Origin: Amanita rubescens
Taxonomy: Eukaryota > Basidiomycota > Agaricomycetes > Agaricales > Amanitaceae
DNA: 64,000 nt
NCBI GenBank assembly: GCA_015039365.1
Contig: WION01000001.1
Coordinates: 558,001 to 622,000, forward strand
Direction of reading: 5' to 3'
Part shown: positions 34,294 through 48,142 of the stretch, piece by piece
Numbering within the stretch: position 1 is the stretch's first letter
How the letters are laid out: the number at the start of each line of letters is the position of its first letter
The notes under the pieces: model-generated
The model's database searches: none
What the model saw: only the letters and a program-made list of their open reading frames with translations
Told to the model about the DNA's origin: nothing
Program-made: the position numbers and the translations under genes

Positions 34294-37200
34294 AGTTGGC
34301 AAGCACAAACTCCGGTTGCCGCCGTGTGAGCCCGGCCTAGATCTCGCCCAGTCACCCTAGTGCTAAATCGCGACACGGAGTACTGGGTACACCCCTATCT
34401 CCATTGGCCCTACTCATAATAATGACATCTCCGTTTAGAGTGCGCTTCCTCGAGCCCCGACTAGTCGTTGTGCACGACAGCAGCGCACAGCCTTATCGGA
34501 GTCTCGAGTTCGACATTTTTAGTTTAAGTGTCCCCGGGTCATCATCATTGCGCTGCTCCGCTCACCACCGTATTTGACAGGAGTGATGCAGATGCACGGC
34601 GCCCTGCCAGGCTCTGGTATAATTAATCTAAGCGACGGAGCGCCGGGCACATATGCTCACTTCGCTGGATAACCAGTGATCGCCCTTCTTAGGACCACAG
34701 GGCAAGCAACCAATTCATTTTGCAATCTAATATGTAAAATAAACCAGGTCTGCCTCCGCACGGTCTTTGTGTACTAGACCATCCTAGGCCACCTTTCCGC
34801 ACAGAAAAAACCATATCAGAAGGGCAACTCGACCTTGGCTATATTCATGCACATTTAAATGAATTTTATCCGCATTCATCCATGTCTTTATCGCAGAACT
34901 GGACGGACCTTCAATATCCGCTCAATAATAATGAAATGAAATCGATAGGTTTTAATATATGATATCCATTCTATGCCAAGTGGGCAGTGGTGGCAACAAC
35001 GAACTAATCCCGTTGGTGATTATCCAATGCTGTCCGCGAATGGCTAAGTCGTTGATCCGGTGACAGTTAGTCGCACGTTGAATGTACAAGTCTCCGTGCG
35101 GAATGGGAAAGTCGGATCTGCGGCCGTGGCTCAACACGCATCATCATCGTCATAGACTCTATTGGTGATTTCAAAAAAACATGTGCTGCGTCCAAGGTGG
35201 ACGGTCGATTGTCATCATTTCCGATTATACATGTGTTGTGATAGAAAATTTTACTCTCGGTGATTGCCTGGTGTACCCCAGTTCAACAATAAAGTTACTG
35301 ATATCATGCCCAGGCCGTTGCTTAAGCTTCTATATGTTTAGACGGTAAGGCGGAACGACGTCCTAACCGCACTTTCATGTCCCAAGGCGCAGATTAACAG
35401 GAATTGACTTTGCCCATAGATTCGGGACGAACTTTACTTCTACATTAGGACGCCGGGAGGCTATACATGCTTCCTAGCACCGTCTCCATGCGACTTTGAC
35501 AAGCAGCCAGACACTGCTCGGGAGGTCAAAAATTAAATCGCCATTTAACAACGCGCGCGAATAGAACAATCATATTCATTATCATAACAAGGTTTTTCCG
35601 TAGCCTCGCTCTATCCATGTGACCATCATGTTTATTTAACAAAAAGGCATTCAGTTGTTATTGTCAACGTGGTTTCCTGTGACGTCGGGAAATGTTTGGA
35701 CAGCGATAGCGTCCTTCAATTCATTCCACTTCTATTCAAACCGACTCCCCCCTGAAGGGAGGGGGGGATCCAATTCACAGATCATCTCTGGGATTTGATA
35801 TCTCCAAATTTACTAAATCTACTACTCGTCGAACGCTATCAGACAATGGTGATGGGCGGGCAGTCCCTGCCGCGTGTTTGCCTCTGCCCTCTGGCTCCAC
35901 GTTCGTCTCAGCGGATGGGAGATACTTTGAGATATACTGTGACCGCATCGTGGTAATAATACTGGTGCACCTGCTTCTCGGCTAATTGCGATCATAGACG
36001 CGTCGCAAAATTTCCGTAATCCCGTCCGTGTTTTGCTGACAACAGGATACGAGGCGACTCAAAACTCTTTTTTGTCCGTGTCTACCAACCCTTCCCACCC
36101 GAAACGTTGGTCATAGCGATCTGTAGCTTCGGACGTTATGCCGGCTTTATCCAGGGTAAGTCCCCTTGTCATCAACGCCAACAGAAAGCGCTGTCGGCAT
36201 CATCGGCAGCAGCCCTTTTCGCACCAGCAGACATGGACCTGCGTTGGCCCTTTTCCTCTCTGCACTGTATCTACATTCGTGGGTGCACGTGCGGACAATT
36301 CTATACATTAGGAAAGGGCAGCTTTGGTATAGTTATTATTCTTAAATTCTATTCCGACAGATCAACGGCTACTCCAAACAGAGAAAAATGAATAAAAATT
36401 TCCGAGGGGATGGCGCGTGGAGAGAAGCAAGAGAGAATTCCAAAAAAGGGCATGTCCCCGCATAGACAACGCTTGTCATATTCCGTCGCCGCCGCGTGGC
36501 GCGTTGGTCGCTTTGGCGTGTTACATGTACCGTCCGAACGTCTGTCGTGCTACCCTGACTGTGTCGCTTCTGTGCAACAGCTTTTGGAAGCCCGATATCT
36601 CACCATTGTCAATGCTCTTTGGTCCGTGATGTCGAGAGAAAAAAAGATGGACCAGAGGTTTGCGGCTTCCAAATCTTGCTAATACGGGACTCGGTCACAT
36701 ACGGGATGCTCGGAATTTTTGTTATCACTTTTCGACGGGTCATACGGGTTGTGCGCCACAGACGTACATATCATACGACGTCAGTTATCGCTAGATAATG
36801 TTGCGAAAACTCGGATGTCGGCCCAAACCTTGTACATTGAATGTTTCTTGACAAGCAAAAGGGGTTGAGCACCTCTAATGTTTTTCCGATCCGCACCGGG
36901 AATACCATTTCAAGTTCGAAATTCATACCGCGTTTGTATGTGGGTCCAATTCTATGCGCCACACCGCGTTGGTTCATATGTTTCACCAGAAGCTCGCTGT
37001 TCATATTCTTTTGAGAAAAAACGTGAAATCGGTGAAGGAGATATACCCTCTAAGGAGTTCTTTTGACTAAAATGCAATCACAATAATGCCCTAGTGCCTG
37101 CTGTTCAACATCATTTCTCCCATGAAGATAGGCATAGAACGCAGCGGTGTTCCGAAGGTCAGTGCGTTCACCTAAACTAGACAGTATCATGATCGGCACT

Positions 37201-38411
37201 CACTCAACGAGAGCGTTCCTTATCCTTTCGCCTTTGCTTGAACGCCAACTCGTACGACTTGCGTTATCTGTCAAGGATGTGTATTCATCGTGAGGATCGG
37301 CTGGGAAAAATGAATATTTTCAGCGAGCGTTCCGCCGTGATGATAGGCGGGTGTCGATGTTCTAGGTCGATCAACCGTAGCTGCTAAGATCCTGCACCCT
37401 GTACCAGGGCGTAGGATCCTTGTTTCGGTTCTTCCATACCAAGTATGCGGGGGATCAAGGCAGATCGCCCGTTTCGCGATTAATGTCGTGGTTGTTACCA
37501 AACACAATAGAGTATAGTCCTTCTTTCCATCGATCATTCTGATATGGTGGTAGGTATCAGCCAAGGATCCGGTGAAATCGACACTGTCAATAGCCGCCGA
37601 GTCGGGACGTCGGATTGTGACGGGACGCATCAGAAGCGGAGGGCGCGCCGAAATTGTCTTGAAACATGCCTTCTACCCAGGAGGCGGCGTTTTTGCGGAG
37701 TGCCAACATGATTGTCAACAATGGAGTTCTCGGGTTAACCCGACTGCGCTCGTATTATTAGCTAGTATCCACATGCCAATTGAAATGCACAACATATTTG
37801 GAGGGATGTAAATAATGAGGTGCGGCTGTGATTAAGACAACGCCGGGGAAAGGCGTGTTGAAGGGCAAAATAAAGTTCCCCAGATTGGTGCATCCAGAAC
37901 GGCCGGAAGTCGGACAAGGACTTGCGCTGGAGGTTGAAGTTAGAGCTATTTTGGCGTCGCCACGCTTCTCACCGCGCAGCTAACGCATATGGCCACAGGA
38001 AAAACTGTCTAGCGGTATGCTAAAACCGAGAACTTGAAATAATCTGGCGGGACCTTGATACCCATGTCCAAGACACATATCCGCTCAAGGAGGGAAATAG
38101 CGGTGATGGCGTTAATAAAAGAGGACTTTAAGTGACGTTTACGTTGCCAAGATCCAAGATCGCTAGTGCAAGGACGATCTCGCAGAGTCTCCGATATTGT
38201 TTACTACGAAGCTTTAGAAGTGCCCTTTGAATCCCACGCTCTGCATTCAAGCTTCCCATCCAGAAGTCGTGCAAGTGAAAAGTTGGATATCAAGATATTT
38301 ATGTAGTAAGGCAGCCTTGTACAACTAAAAAGGATATATATGTGCGGGTATAATCTATGCAAGAAACGGCCAACTGAGAACAAGGGGAGAGAGCATTAAG
38401 AATAAGCATTA
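34294..38411. other. 4.1-kb gene-poor stretch
   Basis: I could not build any multi-exon gene here on either strand. The longest ORFs (36107-36391 +, 36410-36682 +, 37271-37630 -) show no domain, and neighbouring reading frames are full of stops. The base composition is mixed, with AT-rich parts near 34.7-35.6 kb and 38.3-38.5 kb, and a short G-rich run at 35756-35768. No terminal repeats, RNA genes or CpG loss were seen. It may hold non-coding RNA or decayed sequence. Confidence 0.5.
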
Positions 38412-39494
38412 TTATCTTGAAAGGTCCCGCTCGGAGGAATAAGTATGCCAATTGTCCATCCCATTTTCGGCTGGGACGCCATTGTAAGAAGGTAAAGAAT
38501 AATGGTGGTGATGATTAGAGTTCTGTATTGTAGAGATTGTCCGTCAGTTGAATGAAAGGAGTGGCATGATGCTTACGGCATAGTTGTCGTCCTCGACCTT
38601 CACAGCCCCATAGTGATTTTGGGAATAATTTGATATTACATGGTGATTTGCCATCGACGGGCGGGGATTGATCGGGTTTTGTGGTGGATGCATCTGTGCG
38701 GGCTGTGGGGGAAATAAGGAAAAAAAGTTACTAGGATTCGGAGCTCTCATACTTGGACTAGGCGTGCGGAGGAAAATTGCTTACCGAGAATGGAGGACTG
38801 GAGGTAGCGCTAGAACCGGAGGGTGTGTTGGGCATCTGGAAGGCGTGAGGATGCATGTTGAACATGGCCGAGCCTGGAGTCCCGTTTGCTGATGTCACAT
38901 TACTATAATGGTGAGGGACGGGCTGGGGGATGGTCAGTGGGGGTGGCCGGGCGTCGTGGGGAGGCGTGTCGCTAGGACTCTGATGAGGCAGACAAAACAG
39001 AAAAACGCGTTTGTTATGAGGTAAAATCACGTCTGCTGTCTAGCTCACCAGGTAAACACCGTCCAGGTGTCCAGACATTTTTCGTCGTTTGTAGTCTCGG
39101 TCGCAGGCCCTTGCGTCCTGGAACGCAGCGAGAGGGTTCCTGCGTGTCAAGTCGATGGGCATCCCACGGCCACCGCCAGTTTCAGCAAGCATGCGGCGTA
39201 GGTCTTCGTTTTCTTTTTGTATCCGAGCATTTTCTTGCTCCAATTCTCTGATCTTCGCGAGTGGGGAGGGTAGGACGGCGACTTGGTCCGGGGTCAATCC
39301 AAGCGCGGTCTGGAGCTTGGTGACGGTTTGTTCCAGCTAAAAACGCGTCAACGACGATGCTGGATGCGAGGAGAATGGTTTCCAACCTGCTCGATGTAGG
39401 CCTTTCGCTTGGCACGGTGTCGTGCTTGTGCTTTGGCGTTACGGCTACGCTCAGGGCGTTCAGCCTGCCTGGCATGATCGTTTACAGTCGACAT
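38412..39494 (-). CDS. bZIP transcription factor
   Basis: Predicted DNA-binding regulator. Five exons (39494-39387, 39336-39049, 38979-38785, 38702-38577, 38522-38412) total 828 nt, or 275 residues. The basic region near residues 15-38, RNAKAQARHRAKRKAYIEQ, has the N-x7-R spacing that contacts DNA. The zipper runs across the first intron (LEQTVTKLQTALGL) and through LAKIRELEQENARIQKENEDL. The rest is low-complexity and rich in Pro, Ser, Asn and His (PPHDARPPPLTIPQPVPHHY), ending in NSNHHHHYSLPSYNG and SSERDLSR, likely for activation. The specific bZIP subfamily and target genes are unknown. Confidence 0.88.
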
Positions 39495-41662
39495 CACGAT
39501 ATAACGTAACTGGGGAGGGAGGGGATCGGGGTTCGAAAGAGGAGAGGCGACTAAGTACTTATATCGGTTTGAGTTAGTCCGACCTTTTGAGCGCTGAAAG
39601 CTTGCGAAAATTCCAAATTGAAGGGCATATAATTTTGATTTTCCGGTGTGGTCGCTTTCCTCGATCAGCCGAAGACTCAAAAACGGGTGACCCTGTCGGG
39701 TTCCAATCTTTTGGGTCAACCAATCTCAAAGTCAGTTTGGTCCTAGTTCTGATCATTTTCCTGATCTTCTCCACCTTCTTTCCATGACTGTATCTACATC
39801 AACCAACCCAACTTGGATTATTTAATAGACACGTTGGGCATAGCATACCGCATTGGCTCATAACAGTAATCATGGGGCACCGCCCTTGTTTGGGGGGAGG
39901 CGAGGACCATGGACCTCTACGGACGTGGCCGGAAAGTTGCGGTTTGTTTCCATTTGGACAAGTCCTCCGCGTGCCTGGGGTGGTGCAGGACTTCGTTTGA
40001 TCGGGGATCAACGTCCTACTACTTCCGTCATGTGTCTCCAGAAAGAAATCGCTTTCTTTGGCCCCAGGAATTCCGCGCTGTCTTTCTCCGTGACTTTGTC
40101 TCTCCGGTTGAAATTATACTCCCTCAGCCTAGTCCCTTTGAAAGCTTAGTGGCGCCAACCTTGCAACGGTAGGAAAATAAAAACACAGCACTTCACCGTA
40201 CCGAGTGTAAGTATAATCAGCATACGTTGTTCTCTAGCCTCGGATCCCATGGGACGTATGTACCTTCAGTGCTACGCTTCCGGTCTGCGTGTTGACATCC
40301 ATAATGGCCGCAACTTGAGATTGGCCAACATTTTACCGGTGGAAATCTCACCATCGCTTTCGACTCCGCGACAATAAGCCAATGATAAGCATCACTACTT
40401 TTCTATCGTCCAGTCGATCAGGATGGCTCAGCATGATCATGATGACATCACAAAGTAGGAATTGCATCTTGGTTCCACTTTGGTTCCTCTATCCTCGTCC
40501 TGACCGCTCCCCCATGCTCTACACTCAAACAGGTTGAAACAACTCCAGTGGTCTATATCGCTATCAAGCCGGAATGGACCTGCCTCATAGACCTAAGAAG
40601 GCAATAACAAGCTGGTTGCCACGCCGATTTGGCTCACAAATAGCATCGCCCGTGAACGGCGTATCTTGACACTCGTGAGACCTAGTCGCCAATCACCGAC
40701 ATACATTTGCATCTTGTCATTGATGCAATTTTAGGCTTAAACGAAAGCTCCAGATCAAGCCATGAATCGACGCCTGGCGCTGTTGGTGTCAATACGTTCT
40801 CCCTGTTTCCCATTAGGCGTTTCATAACCGGAGGCCACTTGTAATTCATGTTCAGCTCGTCAGGCTGTAGCTACGTTTGATAATGCCCCTTGCCTTGCAA
40901 CCGCAACATGTAAGAACATCTGTGGCGTTTCTACACGCGGACGCCCATTTGTCAATTGGCATTGGCATTGTTTATGGTTCTCTTCCCTGACAGTTTGTAC
41001 TACCATATGAAGGACAAGTGACAATAAAGGGAGAGGTACCCGGACCGTTACGAAATCTCCAATCAAGTCGGGGACATCTCATCAATGTTCGTGTATCGCG
41101 AATATACGCGTTGTACGCCAGTTTGTCTTTCCTTGTGGTACATGGCATGAGACATGTATTTTTGCCTGCTTCCTTCTGGCAGTCCGCCAGTGTACTTATC
41201 CTCCCCACCCGGAAGCAAATGCGCACGTTTCAGGAAACAAGTGTTCTATATCAGAAAAGGATTAGGGTAAGGAGAACCAATCCGAAGGTAGTCGGGAATT
41301 CCCGATCAAGCTTCCTGTGTGGCAAGATACATTACTAATTTACAAGTGCGTCTTTAGACAGTCTTGGGATTTCTTCTATGTGAAGCTGGGCTGGGAGAGC
41401 CTTTAAATTTTTAAATCAGTTCCAAGAAAAGCGCTGATTGATCAAATCCAGGTTTTGGACGTATTATTTGACATATGGCTCCGCTGACCACGGCGAATGA
41501 TTTCCTCAGACAGCGAACTGAATGGTGTCACTGTCAAGGAGCTAACAGCTGATTATATGGTCGGTGGACCGCTACGTGGCACTAATCCAAGGAACTGAAC
41601 ACTTGTAACTAATTCCATACGGTCATTCAGAAGGTGAGGACCAAACGGGACCCCAAAGATGA
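39495..41662. other. 2.2-kb intergenic region
   Basis: This is the promoter side of the bZIP gene and the 3' side of TOF1. Small ORFs at 39853-40172 and 41018-41338 (+) have no recognisable domain. No repeat or RNA gene was seen. Confidence 0.5.
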
Positions 41663-44600
41663 TCACCCATCGTCGTCGTCGTCAGATAGTATAAGGCGCT
41701 TCGTCCTTTTCCAGGTCATTGACTCGCTCACCACAGGCTGAGGCGAGCTTGGAGATGATGCGGGCTCGGTGTTTTCTGCCGACGGTCGGGGTTTTGCTAA
41801 AGCCCTCGGTTTTGGTCGAGAAGGTTGTGGTTCTTCCTCGTTGGCCACTGCGACCCCGGATGGGGCATCTAGCTCATCCATGCTGTCCAAGGCGGAATCG
41901 GAGTCAGTGGACGAGAGGCTCAGGGGTGTATCTTGCGCTTCCTGCGGCGTACTTTCCCCTTTCCTCCTTTTGCCACCTTTTCCTTCGTCTCCGATCCTCC
42001 TGCGCCGCTTCTTGGTCCCCGTAGCTCTCATGCCGACAGGACGATCGACGTTACCGGCTTCAGCAGCGGCATCCATGGCCTTCTGGCGCAACACCTTTTC
42101 CTTCTCTAGGAATGCCTCGATATCGCCATATTCTGTGTCGCTGTCCTCAATGAACTGCGCCGATTTATATTGCTTCTGTTCCTTATTTTTCCTTTCTTTC
42201 TTCTTGCGGCGCGGTTCTTCATTGTCGCTGAGGTCCGCTTCGTCCTCGCTGGAAATTGGGGACAGTTTCCGGCGATGTCGCGAGCGGCGAGTCTGTTTGC
42301 TAAGAAGCTGGGAGGCTTTCTTGCCGTCGAGGTTAATGGGGTTAGCGATAAACTGCTCGATAACCACGAGCATGCTCTTGAGATCTGCAACGAGTATGGC
42401 CGCTGGCACATACCATTCGACTTCATCGGCGCCTGGTTCCCACACGATAAGCAAAGGTTGAATCGATTTAGGACAGTCTACGGTTCACCTACCATCTTGG
42501 CGAATAGAGAATTTGCAGAGTCTGAACAATAGCTTGAGTTGTGGGTTCCTGCTCGCCGCATTTGCTTGTTCATTATCCACGTAAGGAATTGCTAAAGCGC
42601 CGTTTGCCCTCAGACAACTGACTAGAAAAAGAATGATCCGCGCTTACAATAGTCTGATATCTTGGCCAAAGCTTCAGCTGACGGGTGTTTCCCACTCAAG
42701 ATTGCTTCCGCGTCTTCAAGGTCATCATCGGATATAACGTCTGGTCCCCCTTCCGAACCGTCCGTTTCATCAATTATTCTTCGGCGTTGGGCAATCACCA
42801 GAGCTAGGATCTATCGCAGTGTTTGCAATGAAACCAGTTCGGACGCCACAACCATAAGCTAACCTCTTTTGTCCATTGCACAAAATTGCCCTGCCCTGCC
42901 TCGGTCAGCGCCGCTATCGCGATACCCAATTGATCACTCCAGGAATATCCTTTCTTAACACGGACTTCAGGCGGGGCGTTCCTCTCCGCTCCGTTTTCGC
43001 CGTCATCAAGATCGCCTTTGTCACGTCTGCTGCGCTGGTTAGGCTTGGAATCTGGTTCCCAACTGGAGTATTGCTTCCAATTACCACGATTCTTCGGGAA
43101 AAAGGCCTGTGAAGCACACCCAAGCGGACGTTCAGGGGCCAGTTGGAGTGTAAATTACAGCAGAGCGATTCATTAGCCGAAGTCACATTGCACAGCGAAC
43201 GATCGCAACATACCTCAATAGCTAAGAATGAGTCCTTTTCTAACCCTTTGAAAAATTGCCGTAGAATGAAGTTGACAAGGGTCACAAGGTCCTTGTAAGG
43301 CTGATCACGGGGAAATGATTTTTGGTCGGCTAGAATCGCTTGAAACAATTCCAGCGTGGAGACCTGATGGCACAAACATAAACATATCAGTATCAAGTTC
43401 GGTGAAGTTGTTGATAGGCGGAAGGGTCGCGGTCCTGAACCATCAGCAATGATCGCAATTCCAGGTTCAGTGCAATCACAATTCTATGTAGAATTAGGCG
43501 AACCCGCAAGATAAGCCTTGCCTGGTCTAGAATCCGATAGGCAACTAGAGAATGGCTTGGGGATACAAAAAGGCAAGTCCGAGAGTACAAGGGAGAGAAG
43601 GGCGGAGCGAGGGTGGCCATCGAACACGCTCAATTCGAATCAATGCCACCTGATGTTCGCCCCTTCATGAAACGCTGAGCCAACAAACAGGCTCACGCTT
43701 GATTCCCGTTCTCATCCTCACCAGCTGGAAGCATGGAGAAAATGCTCTCAGCAGGTTCACCATCAACACGCCGTAGCGGCGAACAAAACATTTTCAAATT
43801 GACGAGGGATTCAACTTGTCAATCCATCATAGGCCTGGAGGATTCGGCGATTGTACACACGCTATCCTCCTATTGCGAAAATACCTGATGTAAATGACCA
43901 CTTACATTGAAAAACAGGCCTTCAGCCTTTGCCCGTACAGCTTGCCGATGCAGCAAGTTTACAACACGGCGCATGGACTCTGAGGTTGCGAATTCTTTGT
44001 ACCGGGCCAGATACGTAAGCAGCGTGTTCGTAATCTCGGCATTCGCGAGTCTCTGCCAACTACGGTGTTAATGACGAATCTGACAATGGACCCGACCCAA
44101 AGATAAGTCTCGAGTTCCCAGGCGGCATAATTGCCTTTCCGGGCCATTATTAGTTTGGCATGGCGCCAGTGTCTAGCGAGCCGCAGGAAGCGAGGCTCGG
44201 CGGAGACAAGGCGCTGATAGAACGACTTGGAGACTTACCATTTCAAATGCTTCAAAGGTAAACATTGTCTCCCTTATCTCGATCTCGCTTTCATTCCCGT
44301 CTTCGTCTTCGTCCACGTCATGTGTGTCCTCTCGCACGGACCCTGTCTGCTCCTCCCCTGCTCCGCTCTGCATTGGTGCCTTCGGGTCTACCTCCGGTTC
44401 CTCAACTCCTACATGAACGGAAAGTGTCAGCAAGCTTGCTGTCAAACACGTAAATAGTAAAGGACAGAAGCCAAATAGAAGCTAGAAGAGCAGAAAGCTT
44501 CAGTCAAATCATGTGCGCCGTCAACCTAGGCGACGGTAATGAATTGAACCCAACCCAAGGAGAAGAAAGCGCTGATCACGAAAGCATAATTTGTAACCCA

Positions 44601-46747
44601 ACATAGCGCGCACGAGCCCCGAGGAAGGTCGTGATTTATTTTTGATACAACCTGCCGAATACGTCTGATGACGGATTCGCCGACAGGTACGGAGGATACA
44701 CAGGAAGAATTGACATTTCGGACGCACCTTTCTTGCTTTTCTTCTTTCGTTTTTTTACTTTTCTTTGTCTCACTAGCGCCGCCACACCTGATGCGTTGCG
44801 TTTGTTCATTCGTTCCACCATTCTGATCAACGCCCAGGCGAATCCCACACTAGCATCGAGATATTTGAGGCTTTGAGTCCCGGGCCGGTACGCGCGGAGG
44901 CTCTCAAGTGCGAGATCTAAAATTTCGCCGTTATAGATCAATTGTTGCTGAAGGATTGTCGCTTGCTCAGGAAGATCAATATCGTCTTCTCCGTTGTGAT
45001 CGACTTGTGATGACGTGGATGTCGAAGCCGCCATAGCATCCAGAAGCAGAAGTAATTGCGTTAGACATTCAATGCCCGTCTGCAGCTCGGCCCACAATTT
45101 TGGCTAGAATAAACATATCAGAATATGCTACGTGTCGATGTATATCAGCAAACATGCCTTTTCGTCCACGGCTTCTCGCATGCGCTTGAAAACCCATCCG
45201 ATCCACTCGCGTTCAGTGACCTGCGCAATTAGTCCAAAATTCCATTGAGATTCAAACTCCTCCATTTCATTTGCGTCCTTTCCGGGTGTTTGCTTTGAGC
45301 GCGAAGACATAAAGAATTCCAAAAACCACTTTGACACGTATAAGAGCCTGAGATGATCTTTCTCCGTGATTTTAGGTCGTTCGGAGCGAATATCCTTCAA
45401 AAGGGTGGAAATAAATGCTGCGCGATACGTCTCAGCGCGATTTGAGGACCGAGAAAGCAAAAAGGGCACCACTTACAATTGAAACACCCGTCAAGGAAAT
45501 CCAACGCCCACTGCTGTAACACTTTTCTGGCTTCCAAGGACAGATTATCCTCCCGAGTGAGGCCATCGGCGGTAAGCGCTTTCTTTCCTTTCTGCTTCTT
45601 CCCCAAATCAAGCAACGCTCCGGTCGAGCTGTTCACGGCCTGCTGTCGATGCAGAACAAGCGGATGGCCCAAAGTAGATGTGGCTGGAGATCCTGTGGCG
45701 TCTTCGCTTTCGCTACCTTGCTTCTTCCTGGGATTTAGCGTGACAGCGATGGTTGTCCCGAACCGAGAATGTCGCGAGGTAGTGCTTCGCGCCATGTTTC
45801 GCTTGACACGTTCCTCCGCTGCCAGTAATCTTTGGAGGTTAGCCCCCGGTTGCTATATTAGCAGTCATTTCTAAAAACACCAAAAAATTTTTTTTGTGAA
45901 AAAGAACCTTTGCCTGATCCATAGCCAGATCTGCTGGCTTGATCCCTCTCAGCAACAGGTAAACAATCTCCAACACCAACGTGTTCCAGCTCCCGAATAA
46001 CTTGTCTCCATCTGCGTTCGCAGCGATGGTCAGCAGCAGCCTGAACACGTGCGCCTCTTGCAGGTTTAAAATAAGTTTGTTCTGAAGCGTCGAAAACTCC
46101 GCCGCGTCACCACTGACGCATGCGCTTGGATTTAGATCACGGATAAAAGCGAGGTTGCGAATTAAATGGAGCACGAGATGGACGATCTGGCCGTCCCGCT
46201 GACTACGGTCTCGCGGGGCTTTTGCTAGCGGAGGTATTATAATTCCAAACAGTGCCTGAATAGCTCCAGGCTTGAGGAGTGCAGCTTTGTACTCCAGATG
46301 GCTCCGCAACAGTTGTGTGTAATCGGTTCCTTTATCGTGTTCATCATCAAGCTCCTTGAGTTCTTCGGCCATATCAATTGGCCACGTCATTGCTGTCATG
46401 AGATCCGCACAAACGATAGCATGTTTATCCTCCACCCGTCCTTTGCCAGCTGTGAGCAACAGGATAGGAATCAAGTCATTTGGTAGGACCCGCGTTTTGT
46501 AGAAAATGCGCGCAACTGTGCGTTCATCGTCGTCATCGTCCTTCCGCCAGAGTTTCTTGAGGTCTTTGAGGCAAGACAGAGCTTCATCTCCTAGTCGGTA
46601 CTCACCCACTTCGCGTCCTCCCAACGCGTCGACTACGCGAGTGATTATGGGAAAAAGCAGAGCTCGCCTGTCATATGGGTCAAGCTCTGAGTCAGCGCCG
46701 TCGTCACTGTCAGTCAGGTCTATGACTTCGTCTGATTCTTGTGCCAT
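41663..46747 (-). CDS. TOF1: Replication fork protection protein Tof1/Swi1 (Timeless)
   Basis: Subunit of the fork-protection complex with Csm3/Tipin; it stabilises stalled forks and supports checkpoint signalling and cohesion. The protein starts at 46747 with MAQESDEVIDLTDSDDG and has roughly 1,000 or more residues across about ten exons. The Timeless N-terminal domain covers the first several hundred residues (LGDEALSCLKDLKKLWRKDD, PIDMAEELKELDDEHD, ALLDLGKKQKGKKAL). The conserved middle reads MFTFEAFEM, LLTYLARYKEFATSESMRRV, LELFQAILADQKSFPRDQPY and EAFFPKNRGNWKQYSS. The tail is charged, with polybasic and poly-Asp segments (RLILSDDDDDG at the end). Most introns are about 50 nt; the one at 43364-43905 is 542 nt. 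Exon joins were not all checked. Confidence 0.9.
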
Positions 46748-46966
46748 AGTGGTTGTGGAGTATTGAACGCGCTAATTTCGGCGTCACAATCGCGAAACGT
46801 CACAAGGAACGTGACAAGTCCACCAAAGACCCAAGCTATGTTTGCAACTGCGATACATCATAATACCCGGATGTGTACCAAGGTATCCATAAAAGAACTA
46901 ATCCAGATGTAGATAAGACTCGGAAGAAAGGAACGGATATCGGTTCTAGTCAACAAACAACCATGT

Positions 46967-47940
46967 TCATGAAGCTGCATTCTTTTTCTTAGTTGCATTG
47001 GCCGTGTCACGTTCCTTCTGGGCCTTTGCCTTTGCGGCTTCCTCTTTTGCAATCTCGTGCGCACGGTCGTTCACGCCAAGACGATTCCGGCTGATCTGAT
47101 GGTATGGAGAAAGAATGAGGCATAAATAGCATTAAGGGGTAGATGGTTACCTCTATCGCATAAAACTACAACCATGACAAGCAACTGTCACGACTGGTTA
47201 AAGTTTAATATCAATCAGCGCGCACCTGTATGCGTGTCACTAATAGAAGATAAGTAGGATGCCACTTTGGAGCGTGTCTACACACCAAAAATAGTGTTGC
47301 TTTCCCCATATTCTTGCTGAGCGTCCGTTCGTATCAGCGATCCAAAGTTGTAATCTTGGATCTTGTTTTCATACCTTGAGACAACCTAATTAGACGATTG
47401 GGGTAATGGTTGACCGAAGAATTACTGTTGAATGAACTCTCTCCATCTTTTCTTCCCATCGGCGCTTTTCATCCACTCTTCATCAAGTTTCGCGAGCTTG
47501 TCATGTGGGGGCTCGGCAAGTTCAGGAAACGCCTTCATCGTGTGGTCAAAAATCTCATCGTCGTGCCTGGGGCGCCAAGATATTGTCGAAGGTTAGGGGG
47601 GAGACCAATATACGAACTTGGTTAGTTTCAGTCCCTTTGGGGGAACCTTCTCGAGGAGATTCCAGTACGTCTGTGGACGACGAAAGGGATGAGAGTTATG
47701 GTCTTTCAACCGGTGAGTACAGACCTGCGCTTGCTCAACAGCTTTCACAGCAAATCTTTATCACCGCCGAGTGGAGATGAAGTGAGTTGCCATTAATAAT
47801 TGAACGAGAGAATAGAAAGACGATAAGACTTACTGCTTCTCGATCTAACCGGACAAGGTTAGTATTGAGTCATGGACAGTAAAAATGATGCAAACCTCGA
47901 CAAGATTCTGGGCGGTTTGTGGGTTAAACTGGCCATCCAT
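46967..47940 (-). CDS. PBDC1-family protein (yeast Ypl225w/Chp1 type)
   Basis: Small conserved cytosolic protein of the PBDC1 (polysaccharide biosynthesis domain-containing 1) family. The yeast member is reported to be a co-translational chaperone of eEF1A. It starts at 47940 with MDGQFNPQTAQNLVE. The core exon encodes DDEIFDHTMKAFPELAEPP and KLAKLDEEWMKSADGKKRW, the family signature. The C-terminus is ISRNRLGVNDRAHEIAKEEA followed by a Lys/Ala-rich tail ending KKKNAAS. At least five short exons are needed, and not all joins were verified. It lies upstream of TOF1 on the same strand with about 220 bp between them. Confidence 0.82.
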
Positions 47941-47952
47941 GGTATAACGTGG

Positions 47953-47968
47953 ATATATATATATATAT
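47953..47968. repeat. (AT)8 microsatellite
   Basis: Pure AT alternation lies 13 bp upstream of the PBDC1 start codon. It may double as a TATA element. Confidence 0.7.
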
Positions 47969-48142
47969 GGGGTGCTGGATTAGCAACGTGTCGTGGCAGC
48001 TGGTTTGCAACGCTCGTTCCGGGTGGGAGGAACGTGTCACTGTGACACTAAAAGAGATAAGATAATATGCACGTGACGTAGTTTCAGAAAGATAAGATTT
48101 CATTCACGTGACATAAAGAGCAAATGAGAATTTAGTAATTAG

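Noticed and set aside
36410..36682. Plus-strand ORF of 90 codons in the gene-poor stretch
   Set aside because: Overlaps another open frame, lacks domain or splice context, and composition looks random.
39501..39560. GGGGTTCGAAAGAGG as a possible tRNA T-arm
   Set aside because: No matching acceptor stem, A box or cloverleaf could be drawn around it on either strand.
41769..42461. 230-codon plus-strand ORF
   Set aside because: It is the antisense shadow of the charged, Ser-rich C-terminus of TOF1.
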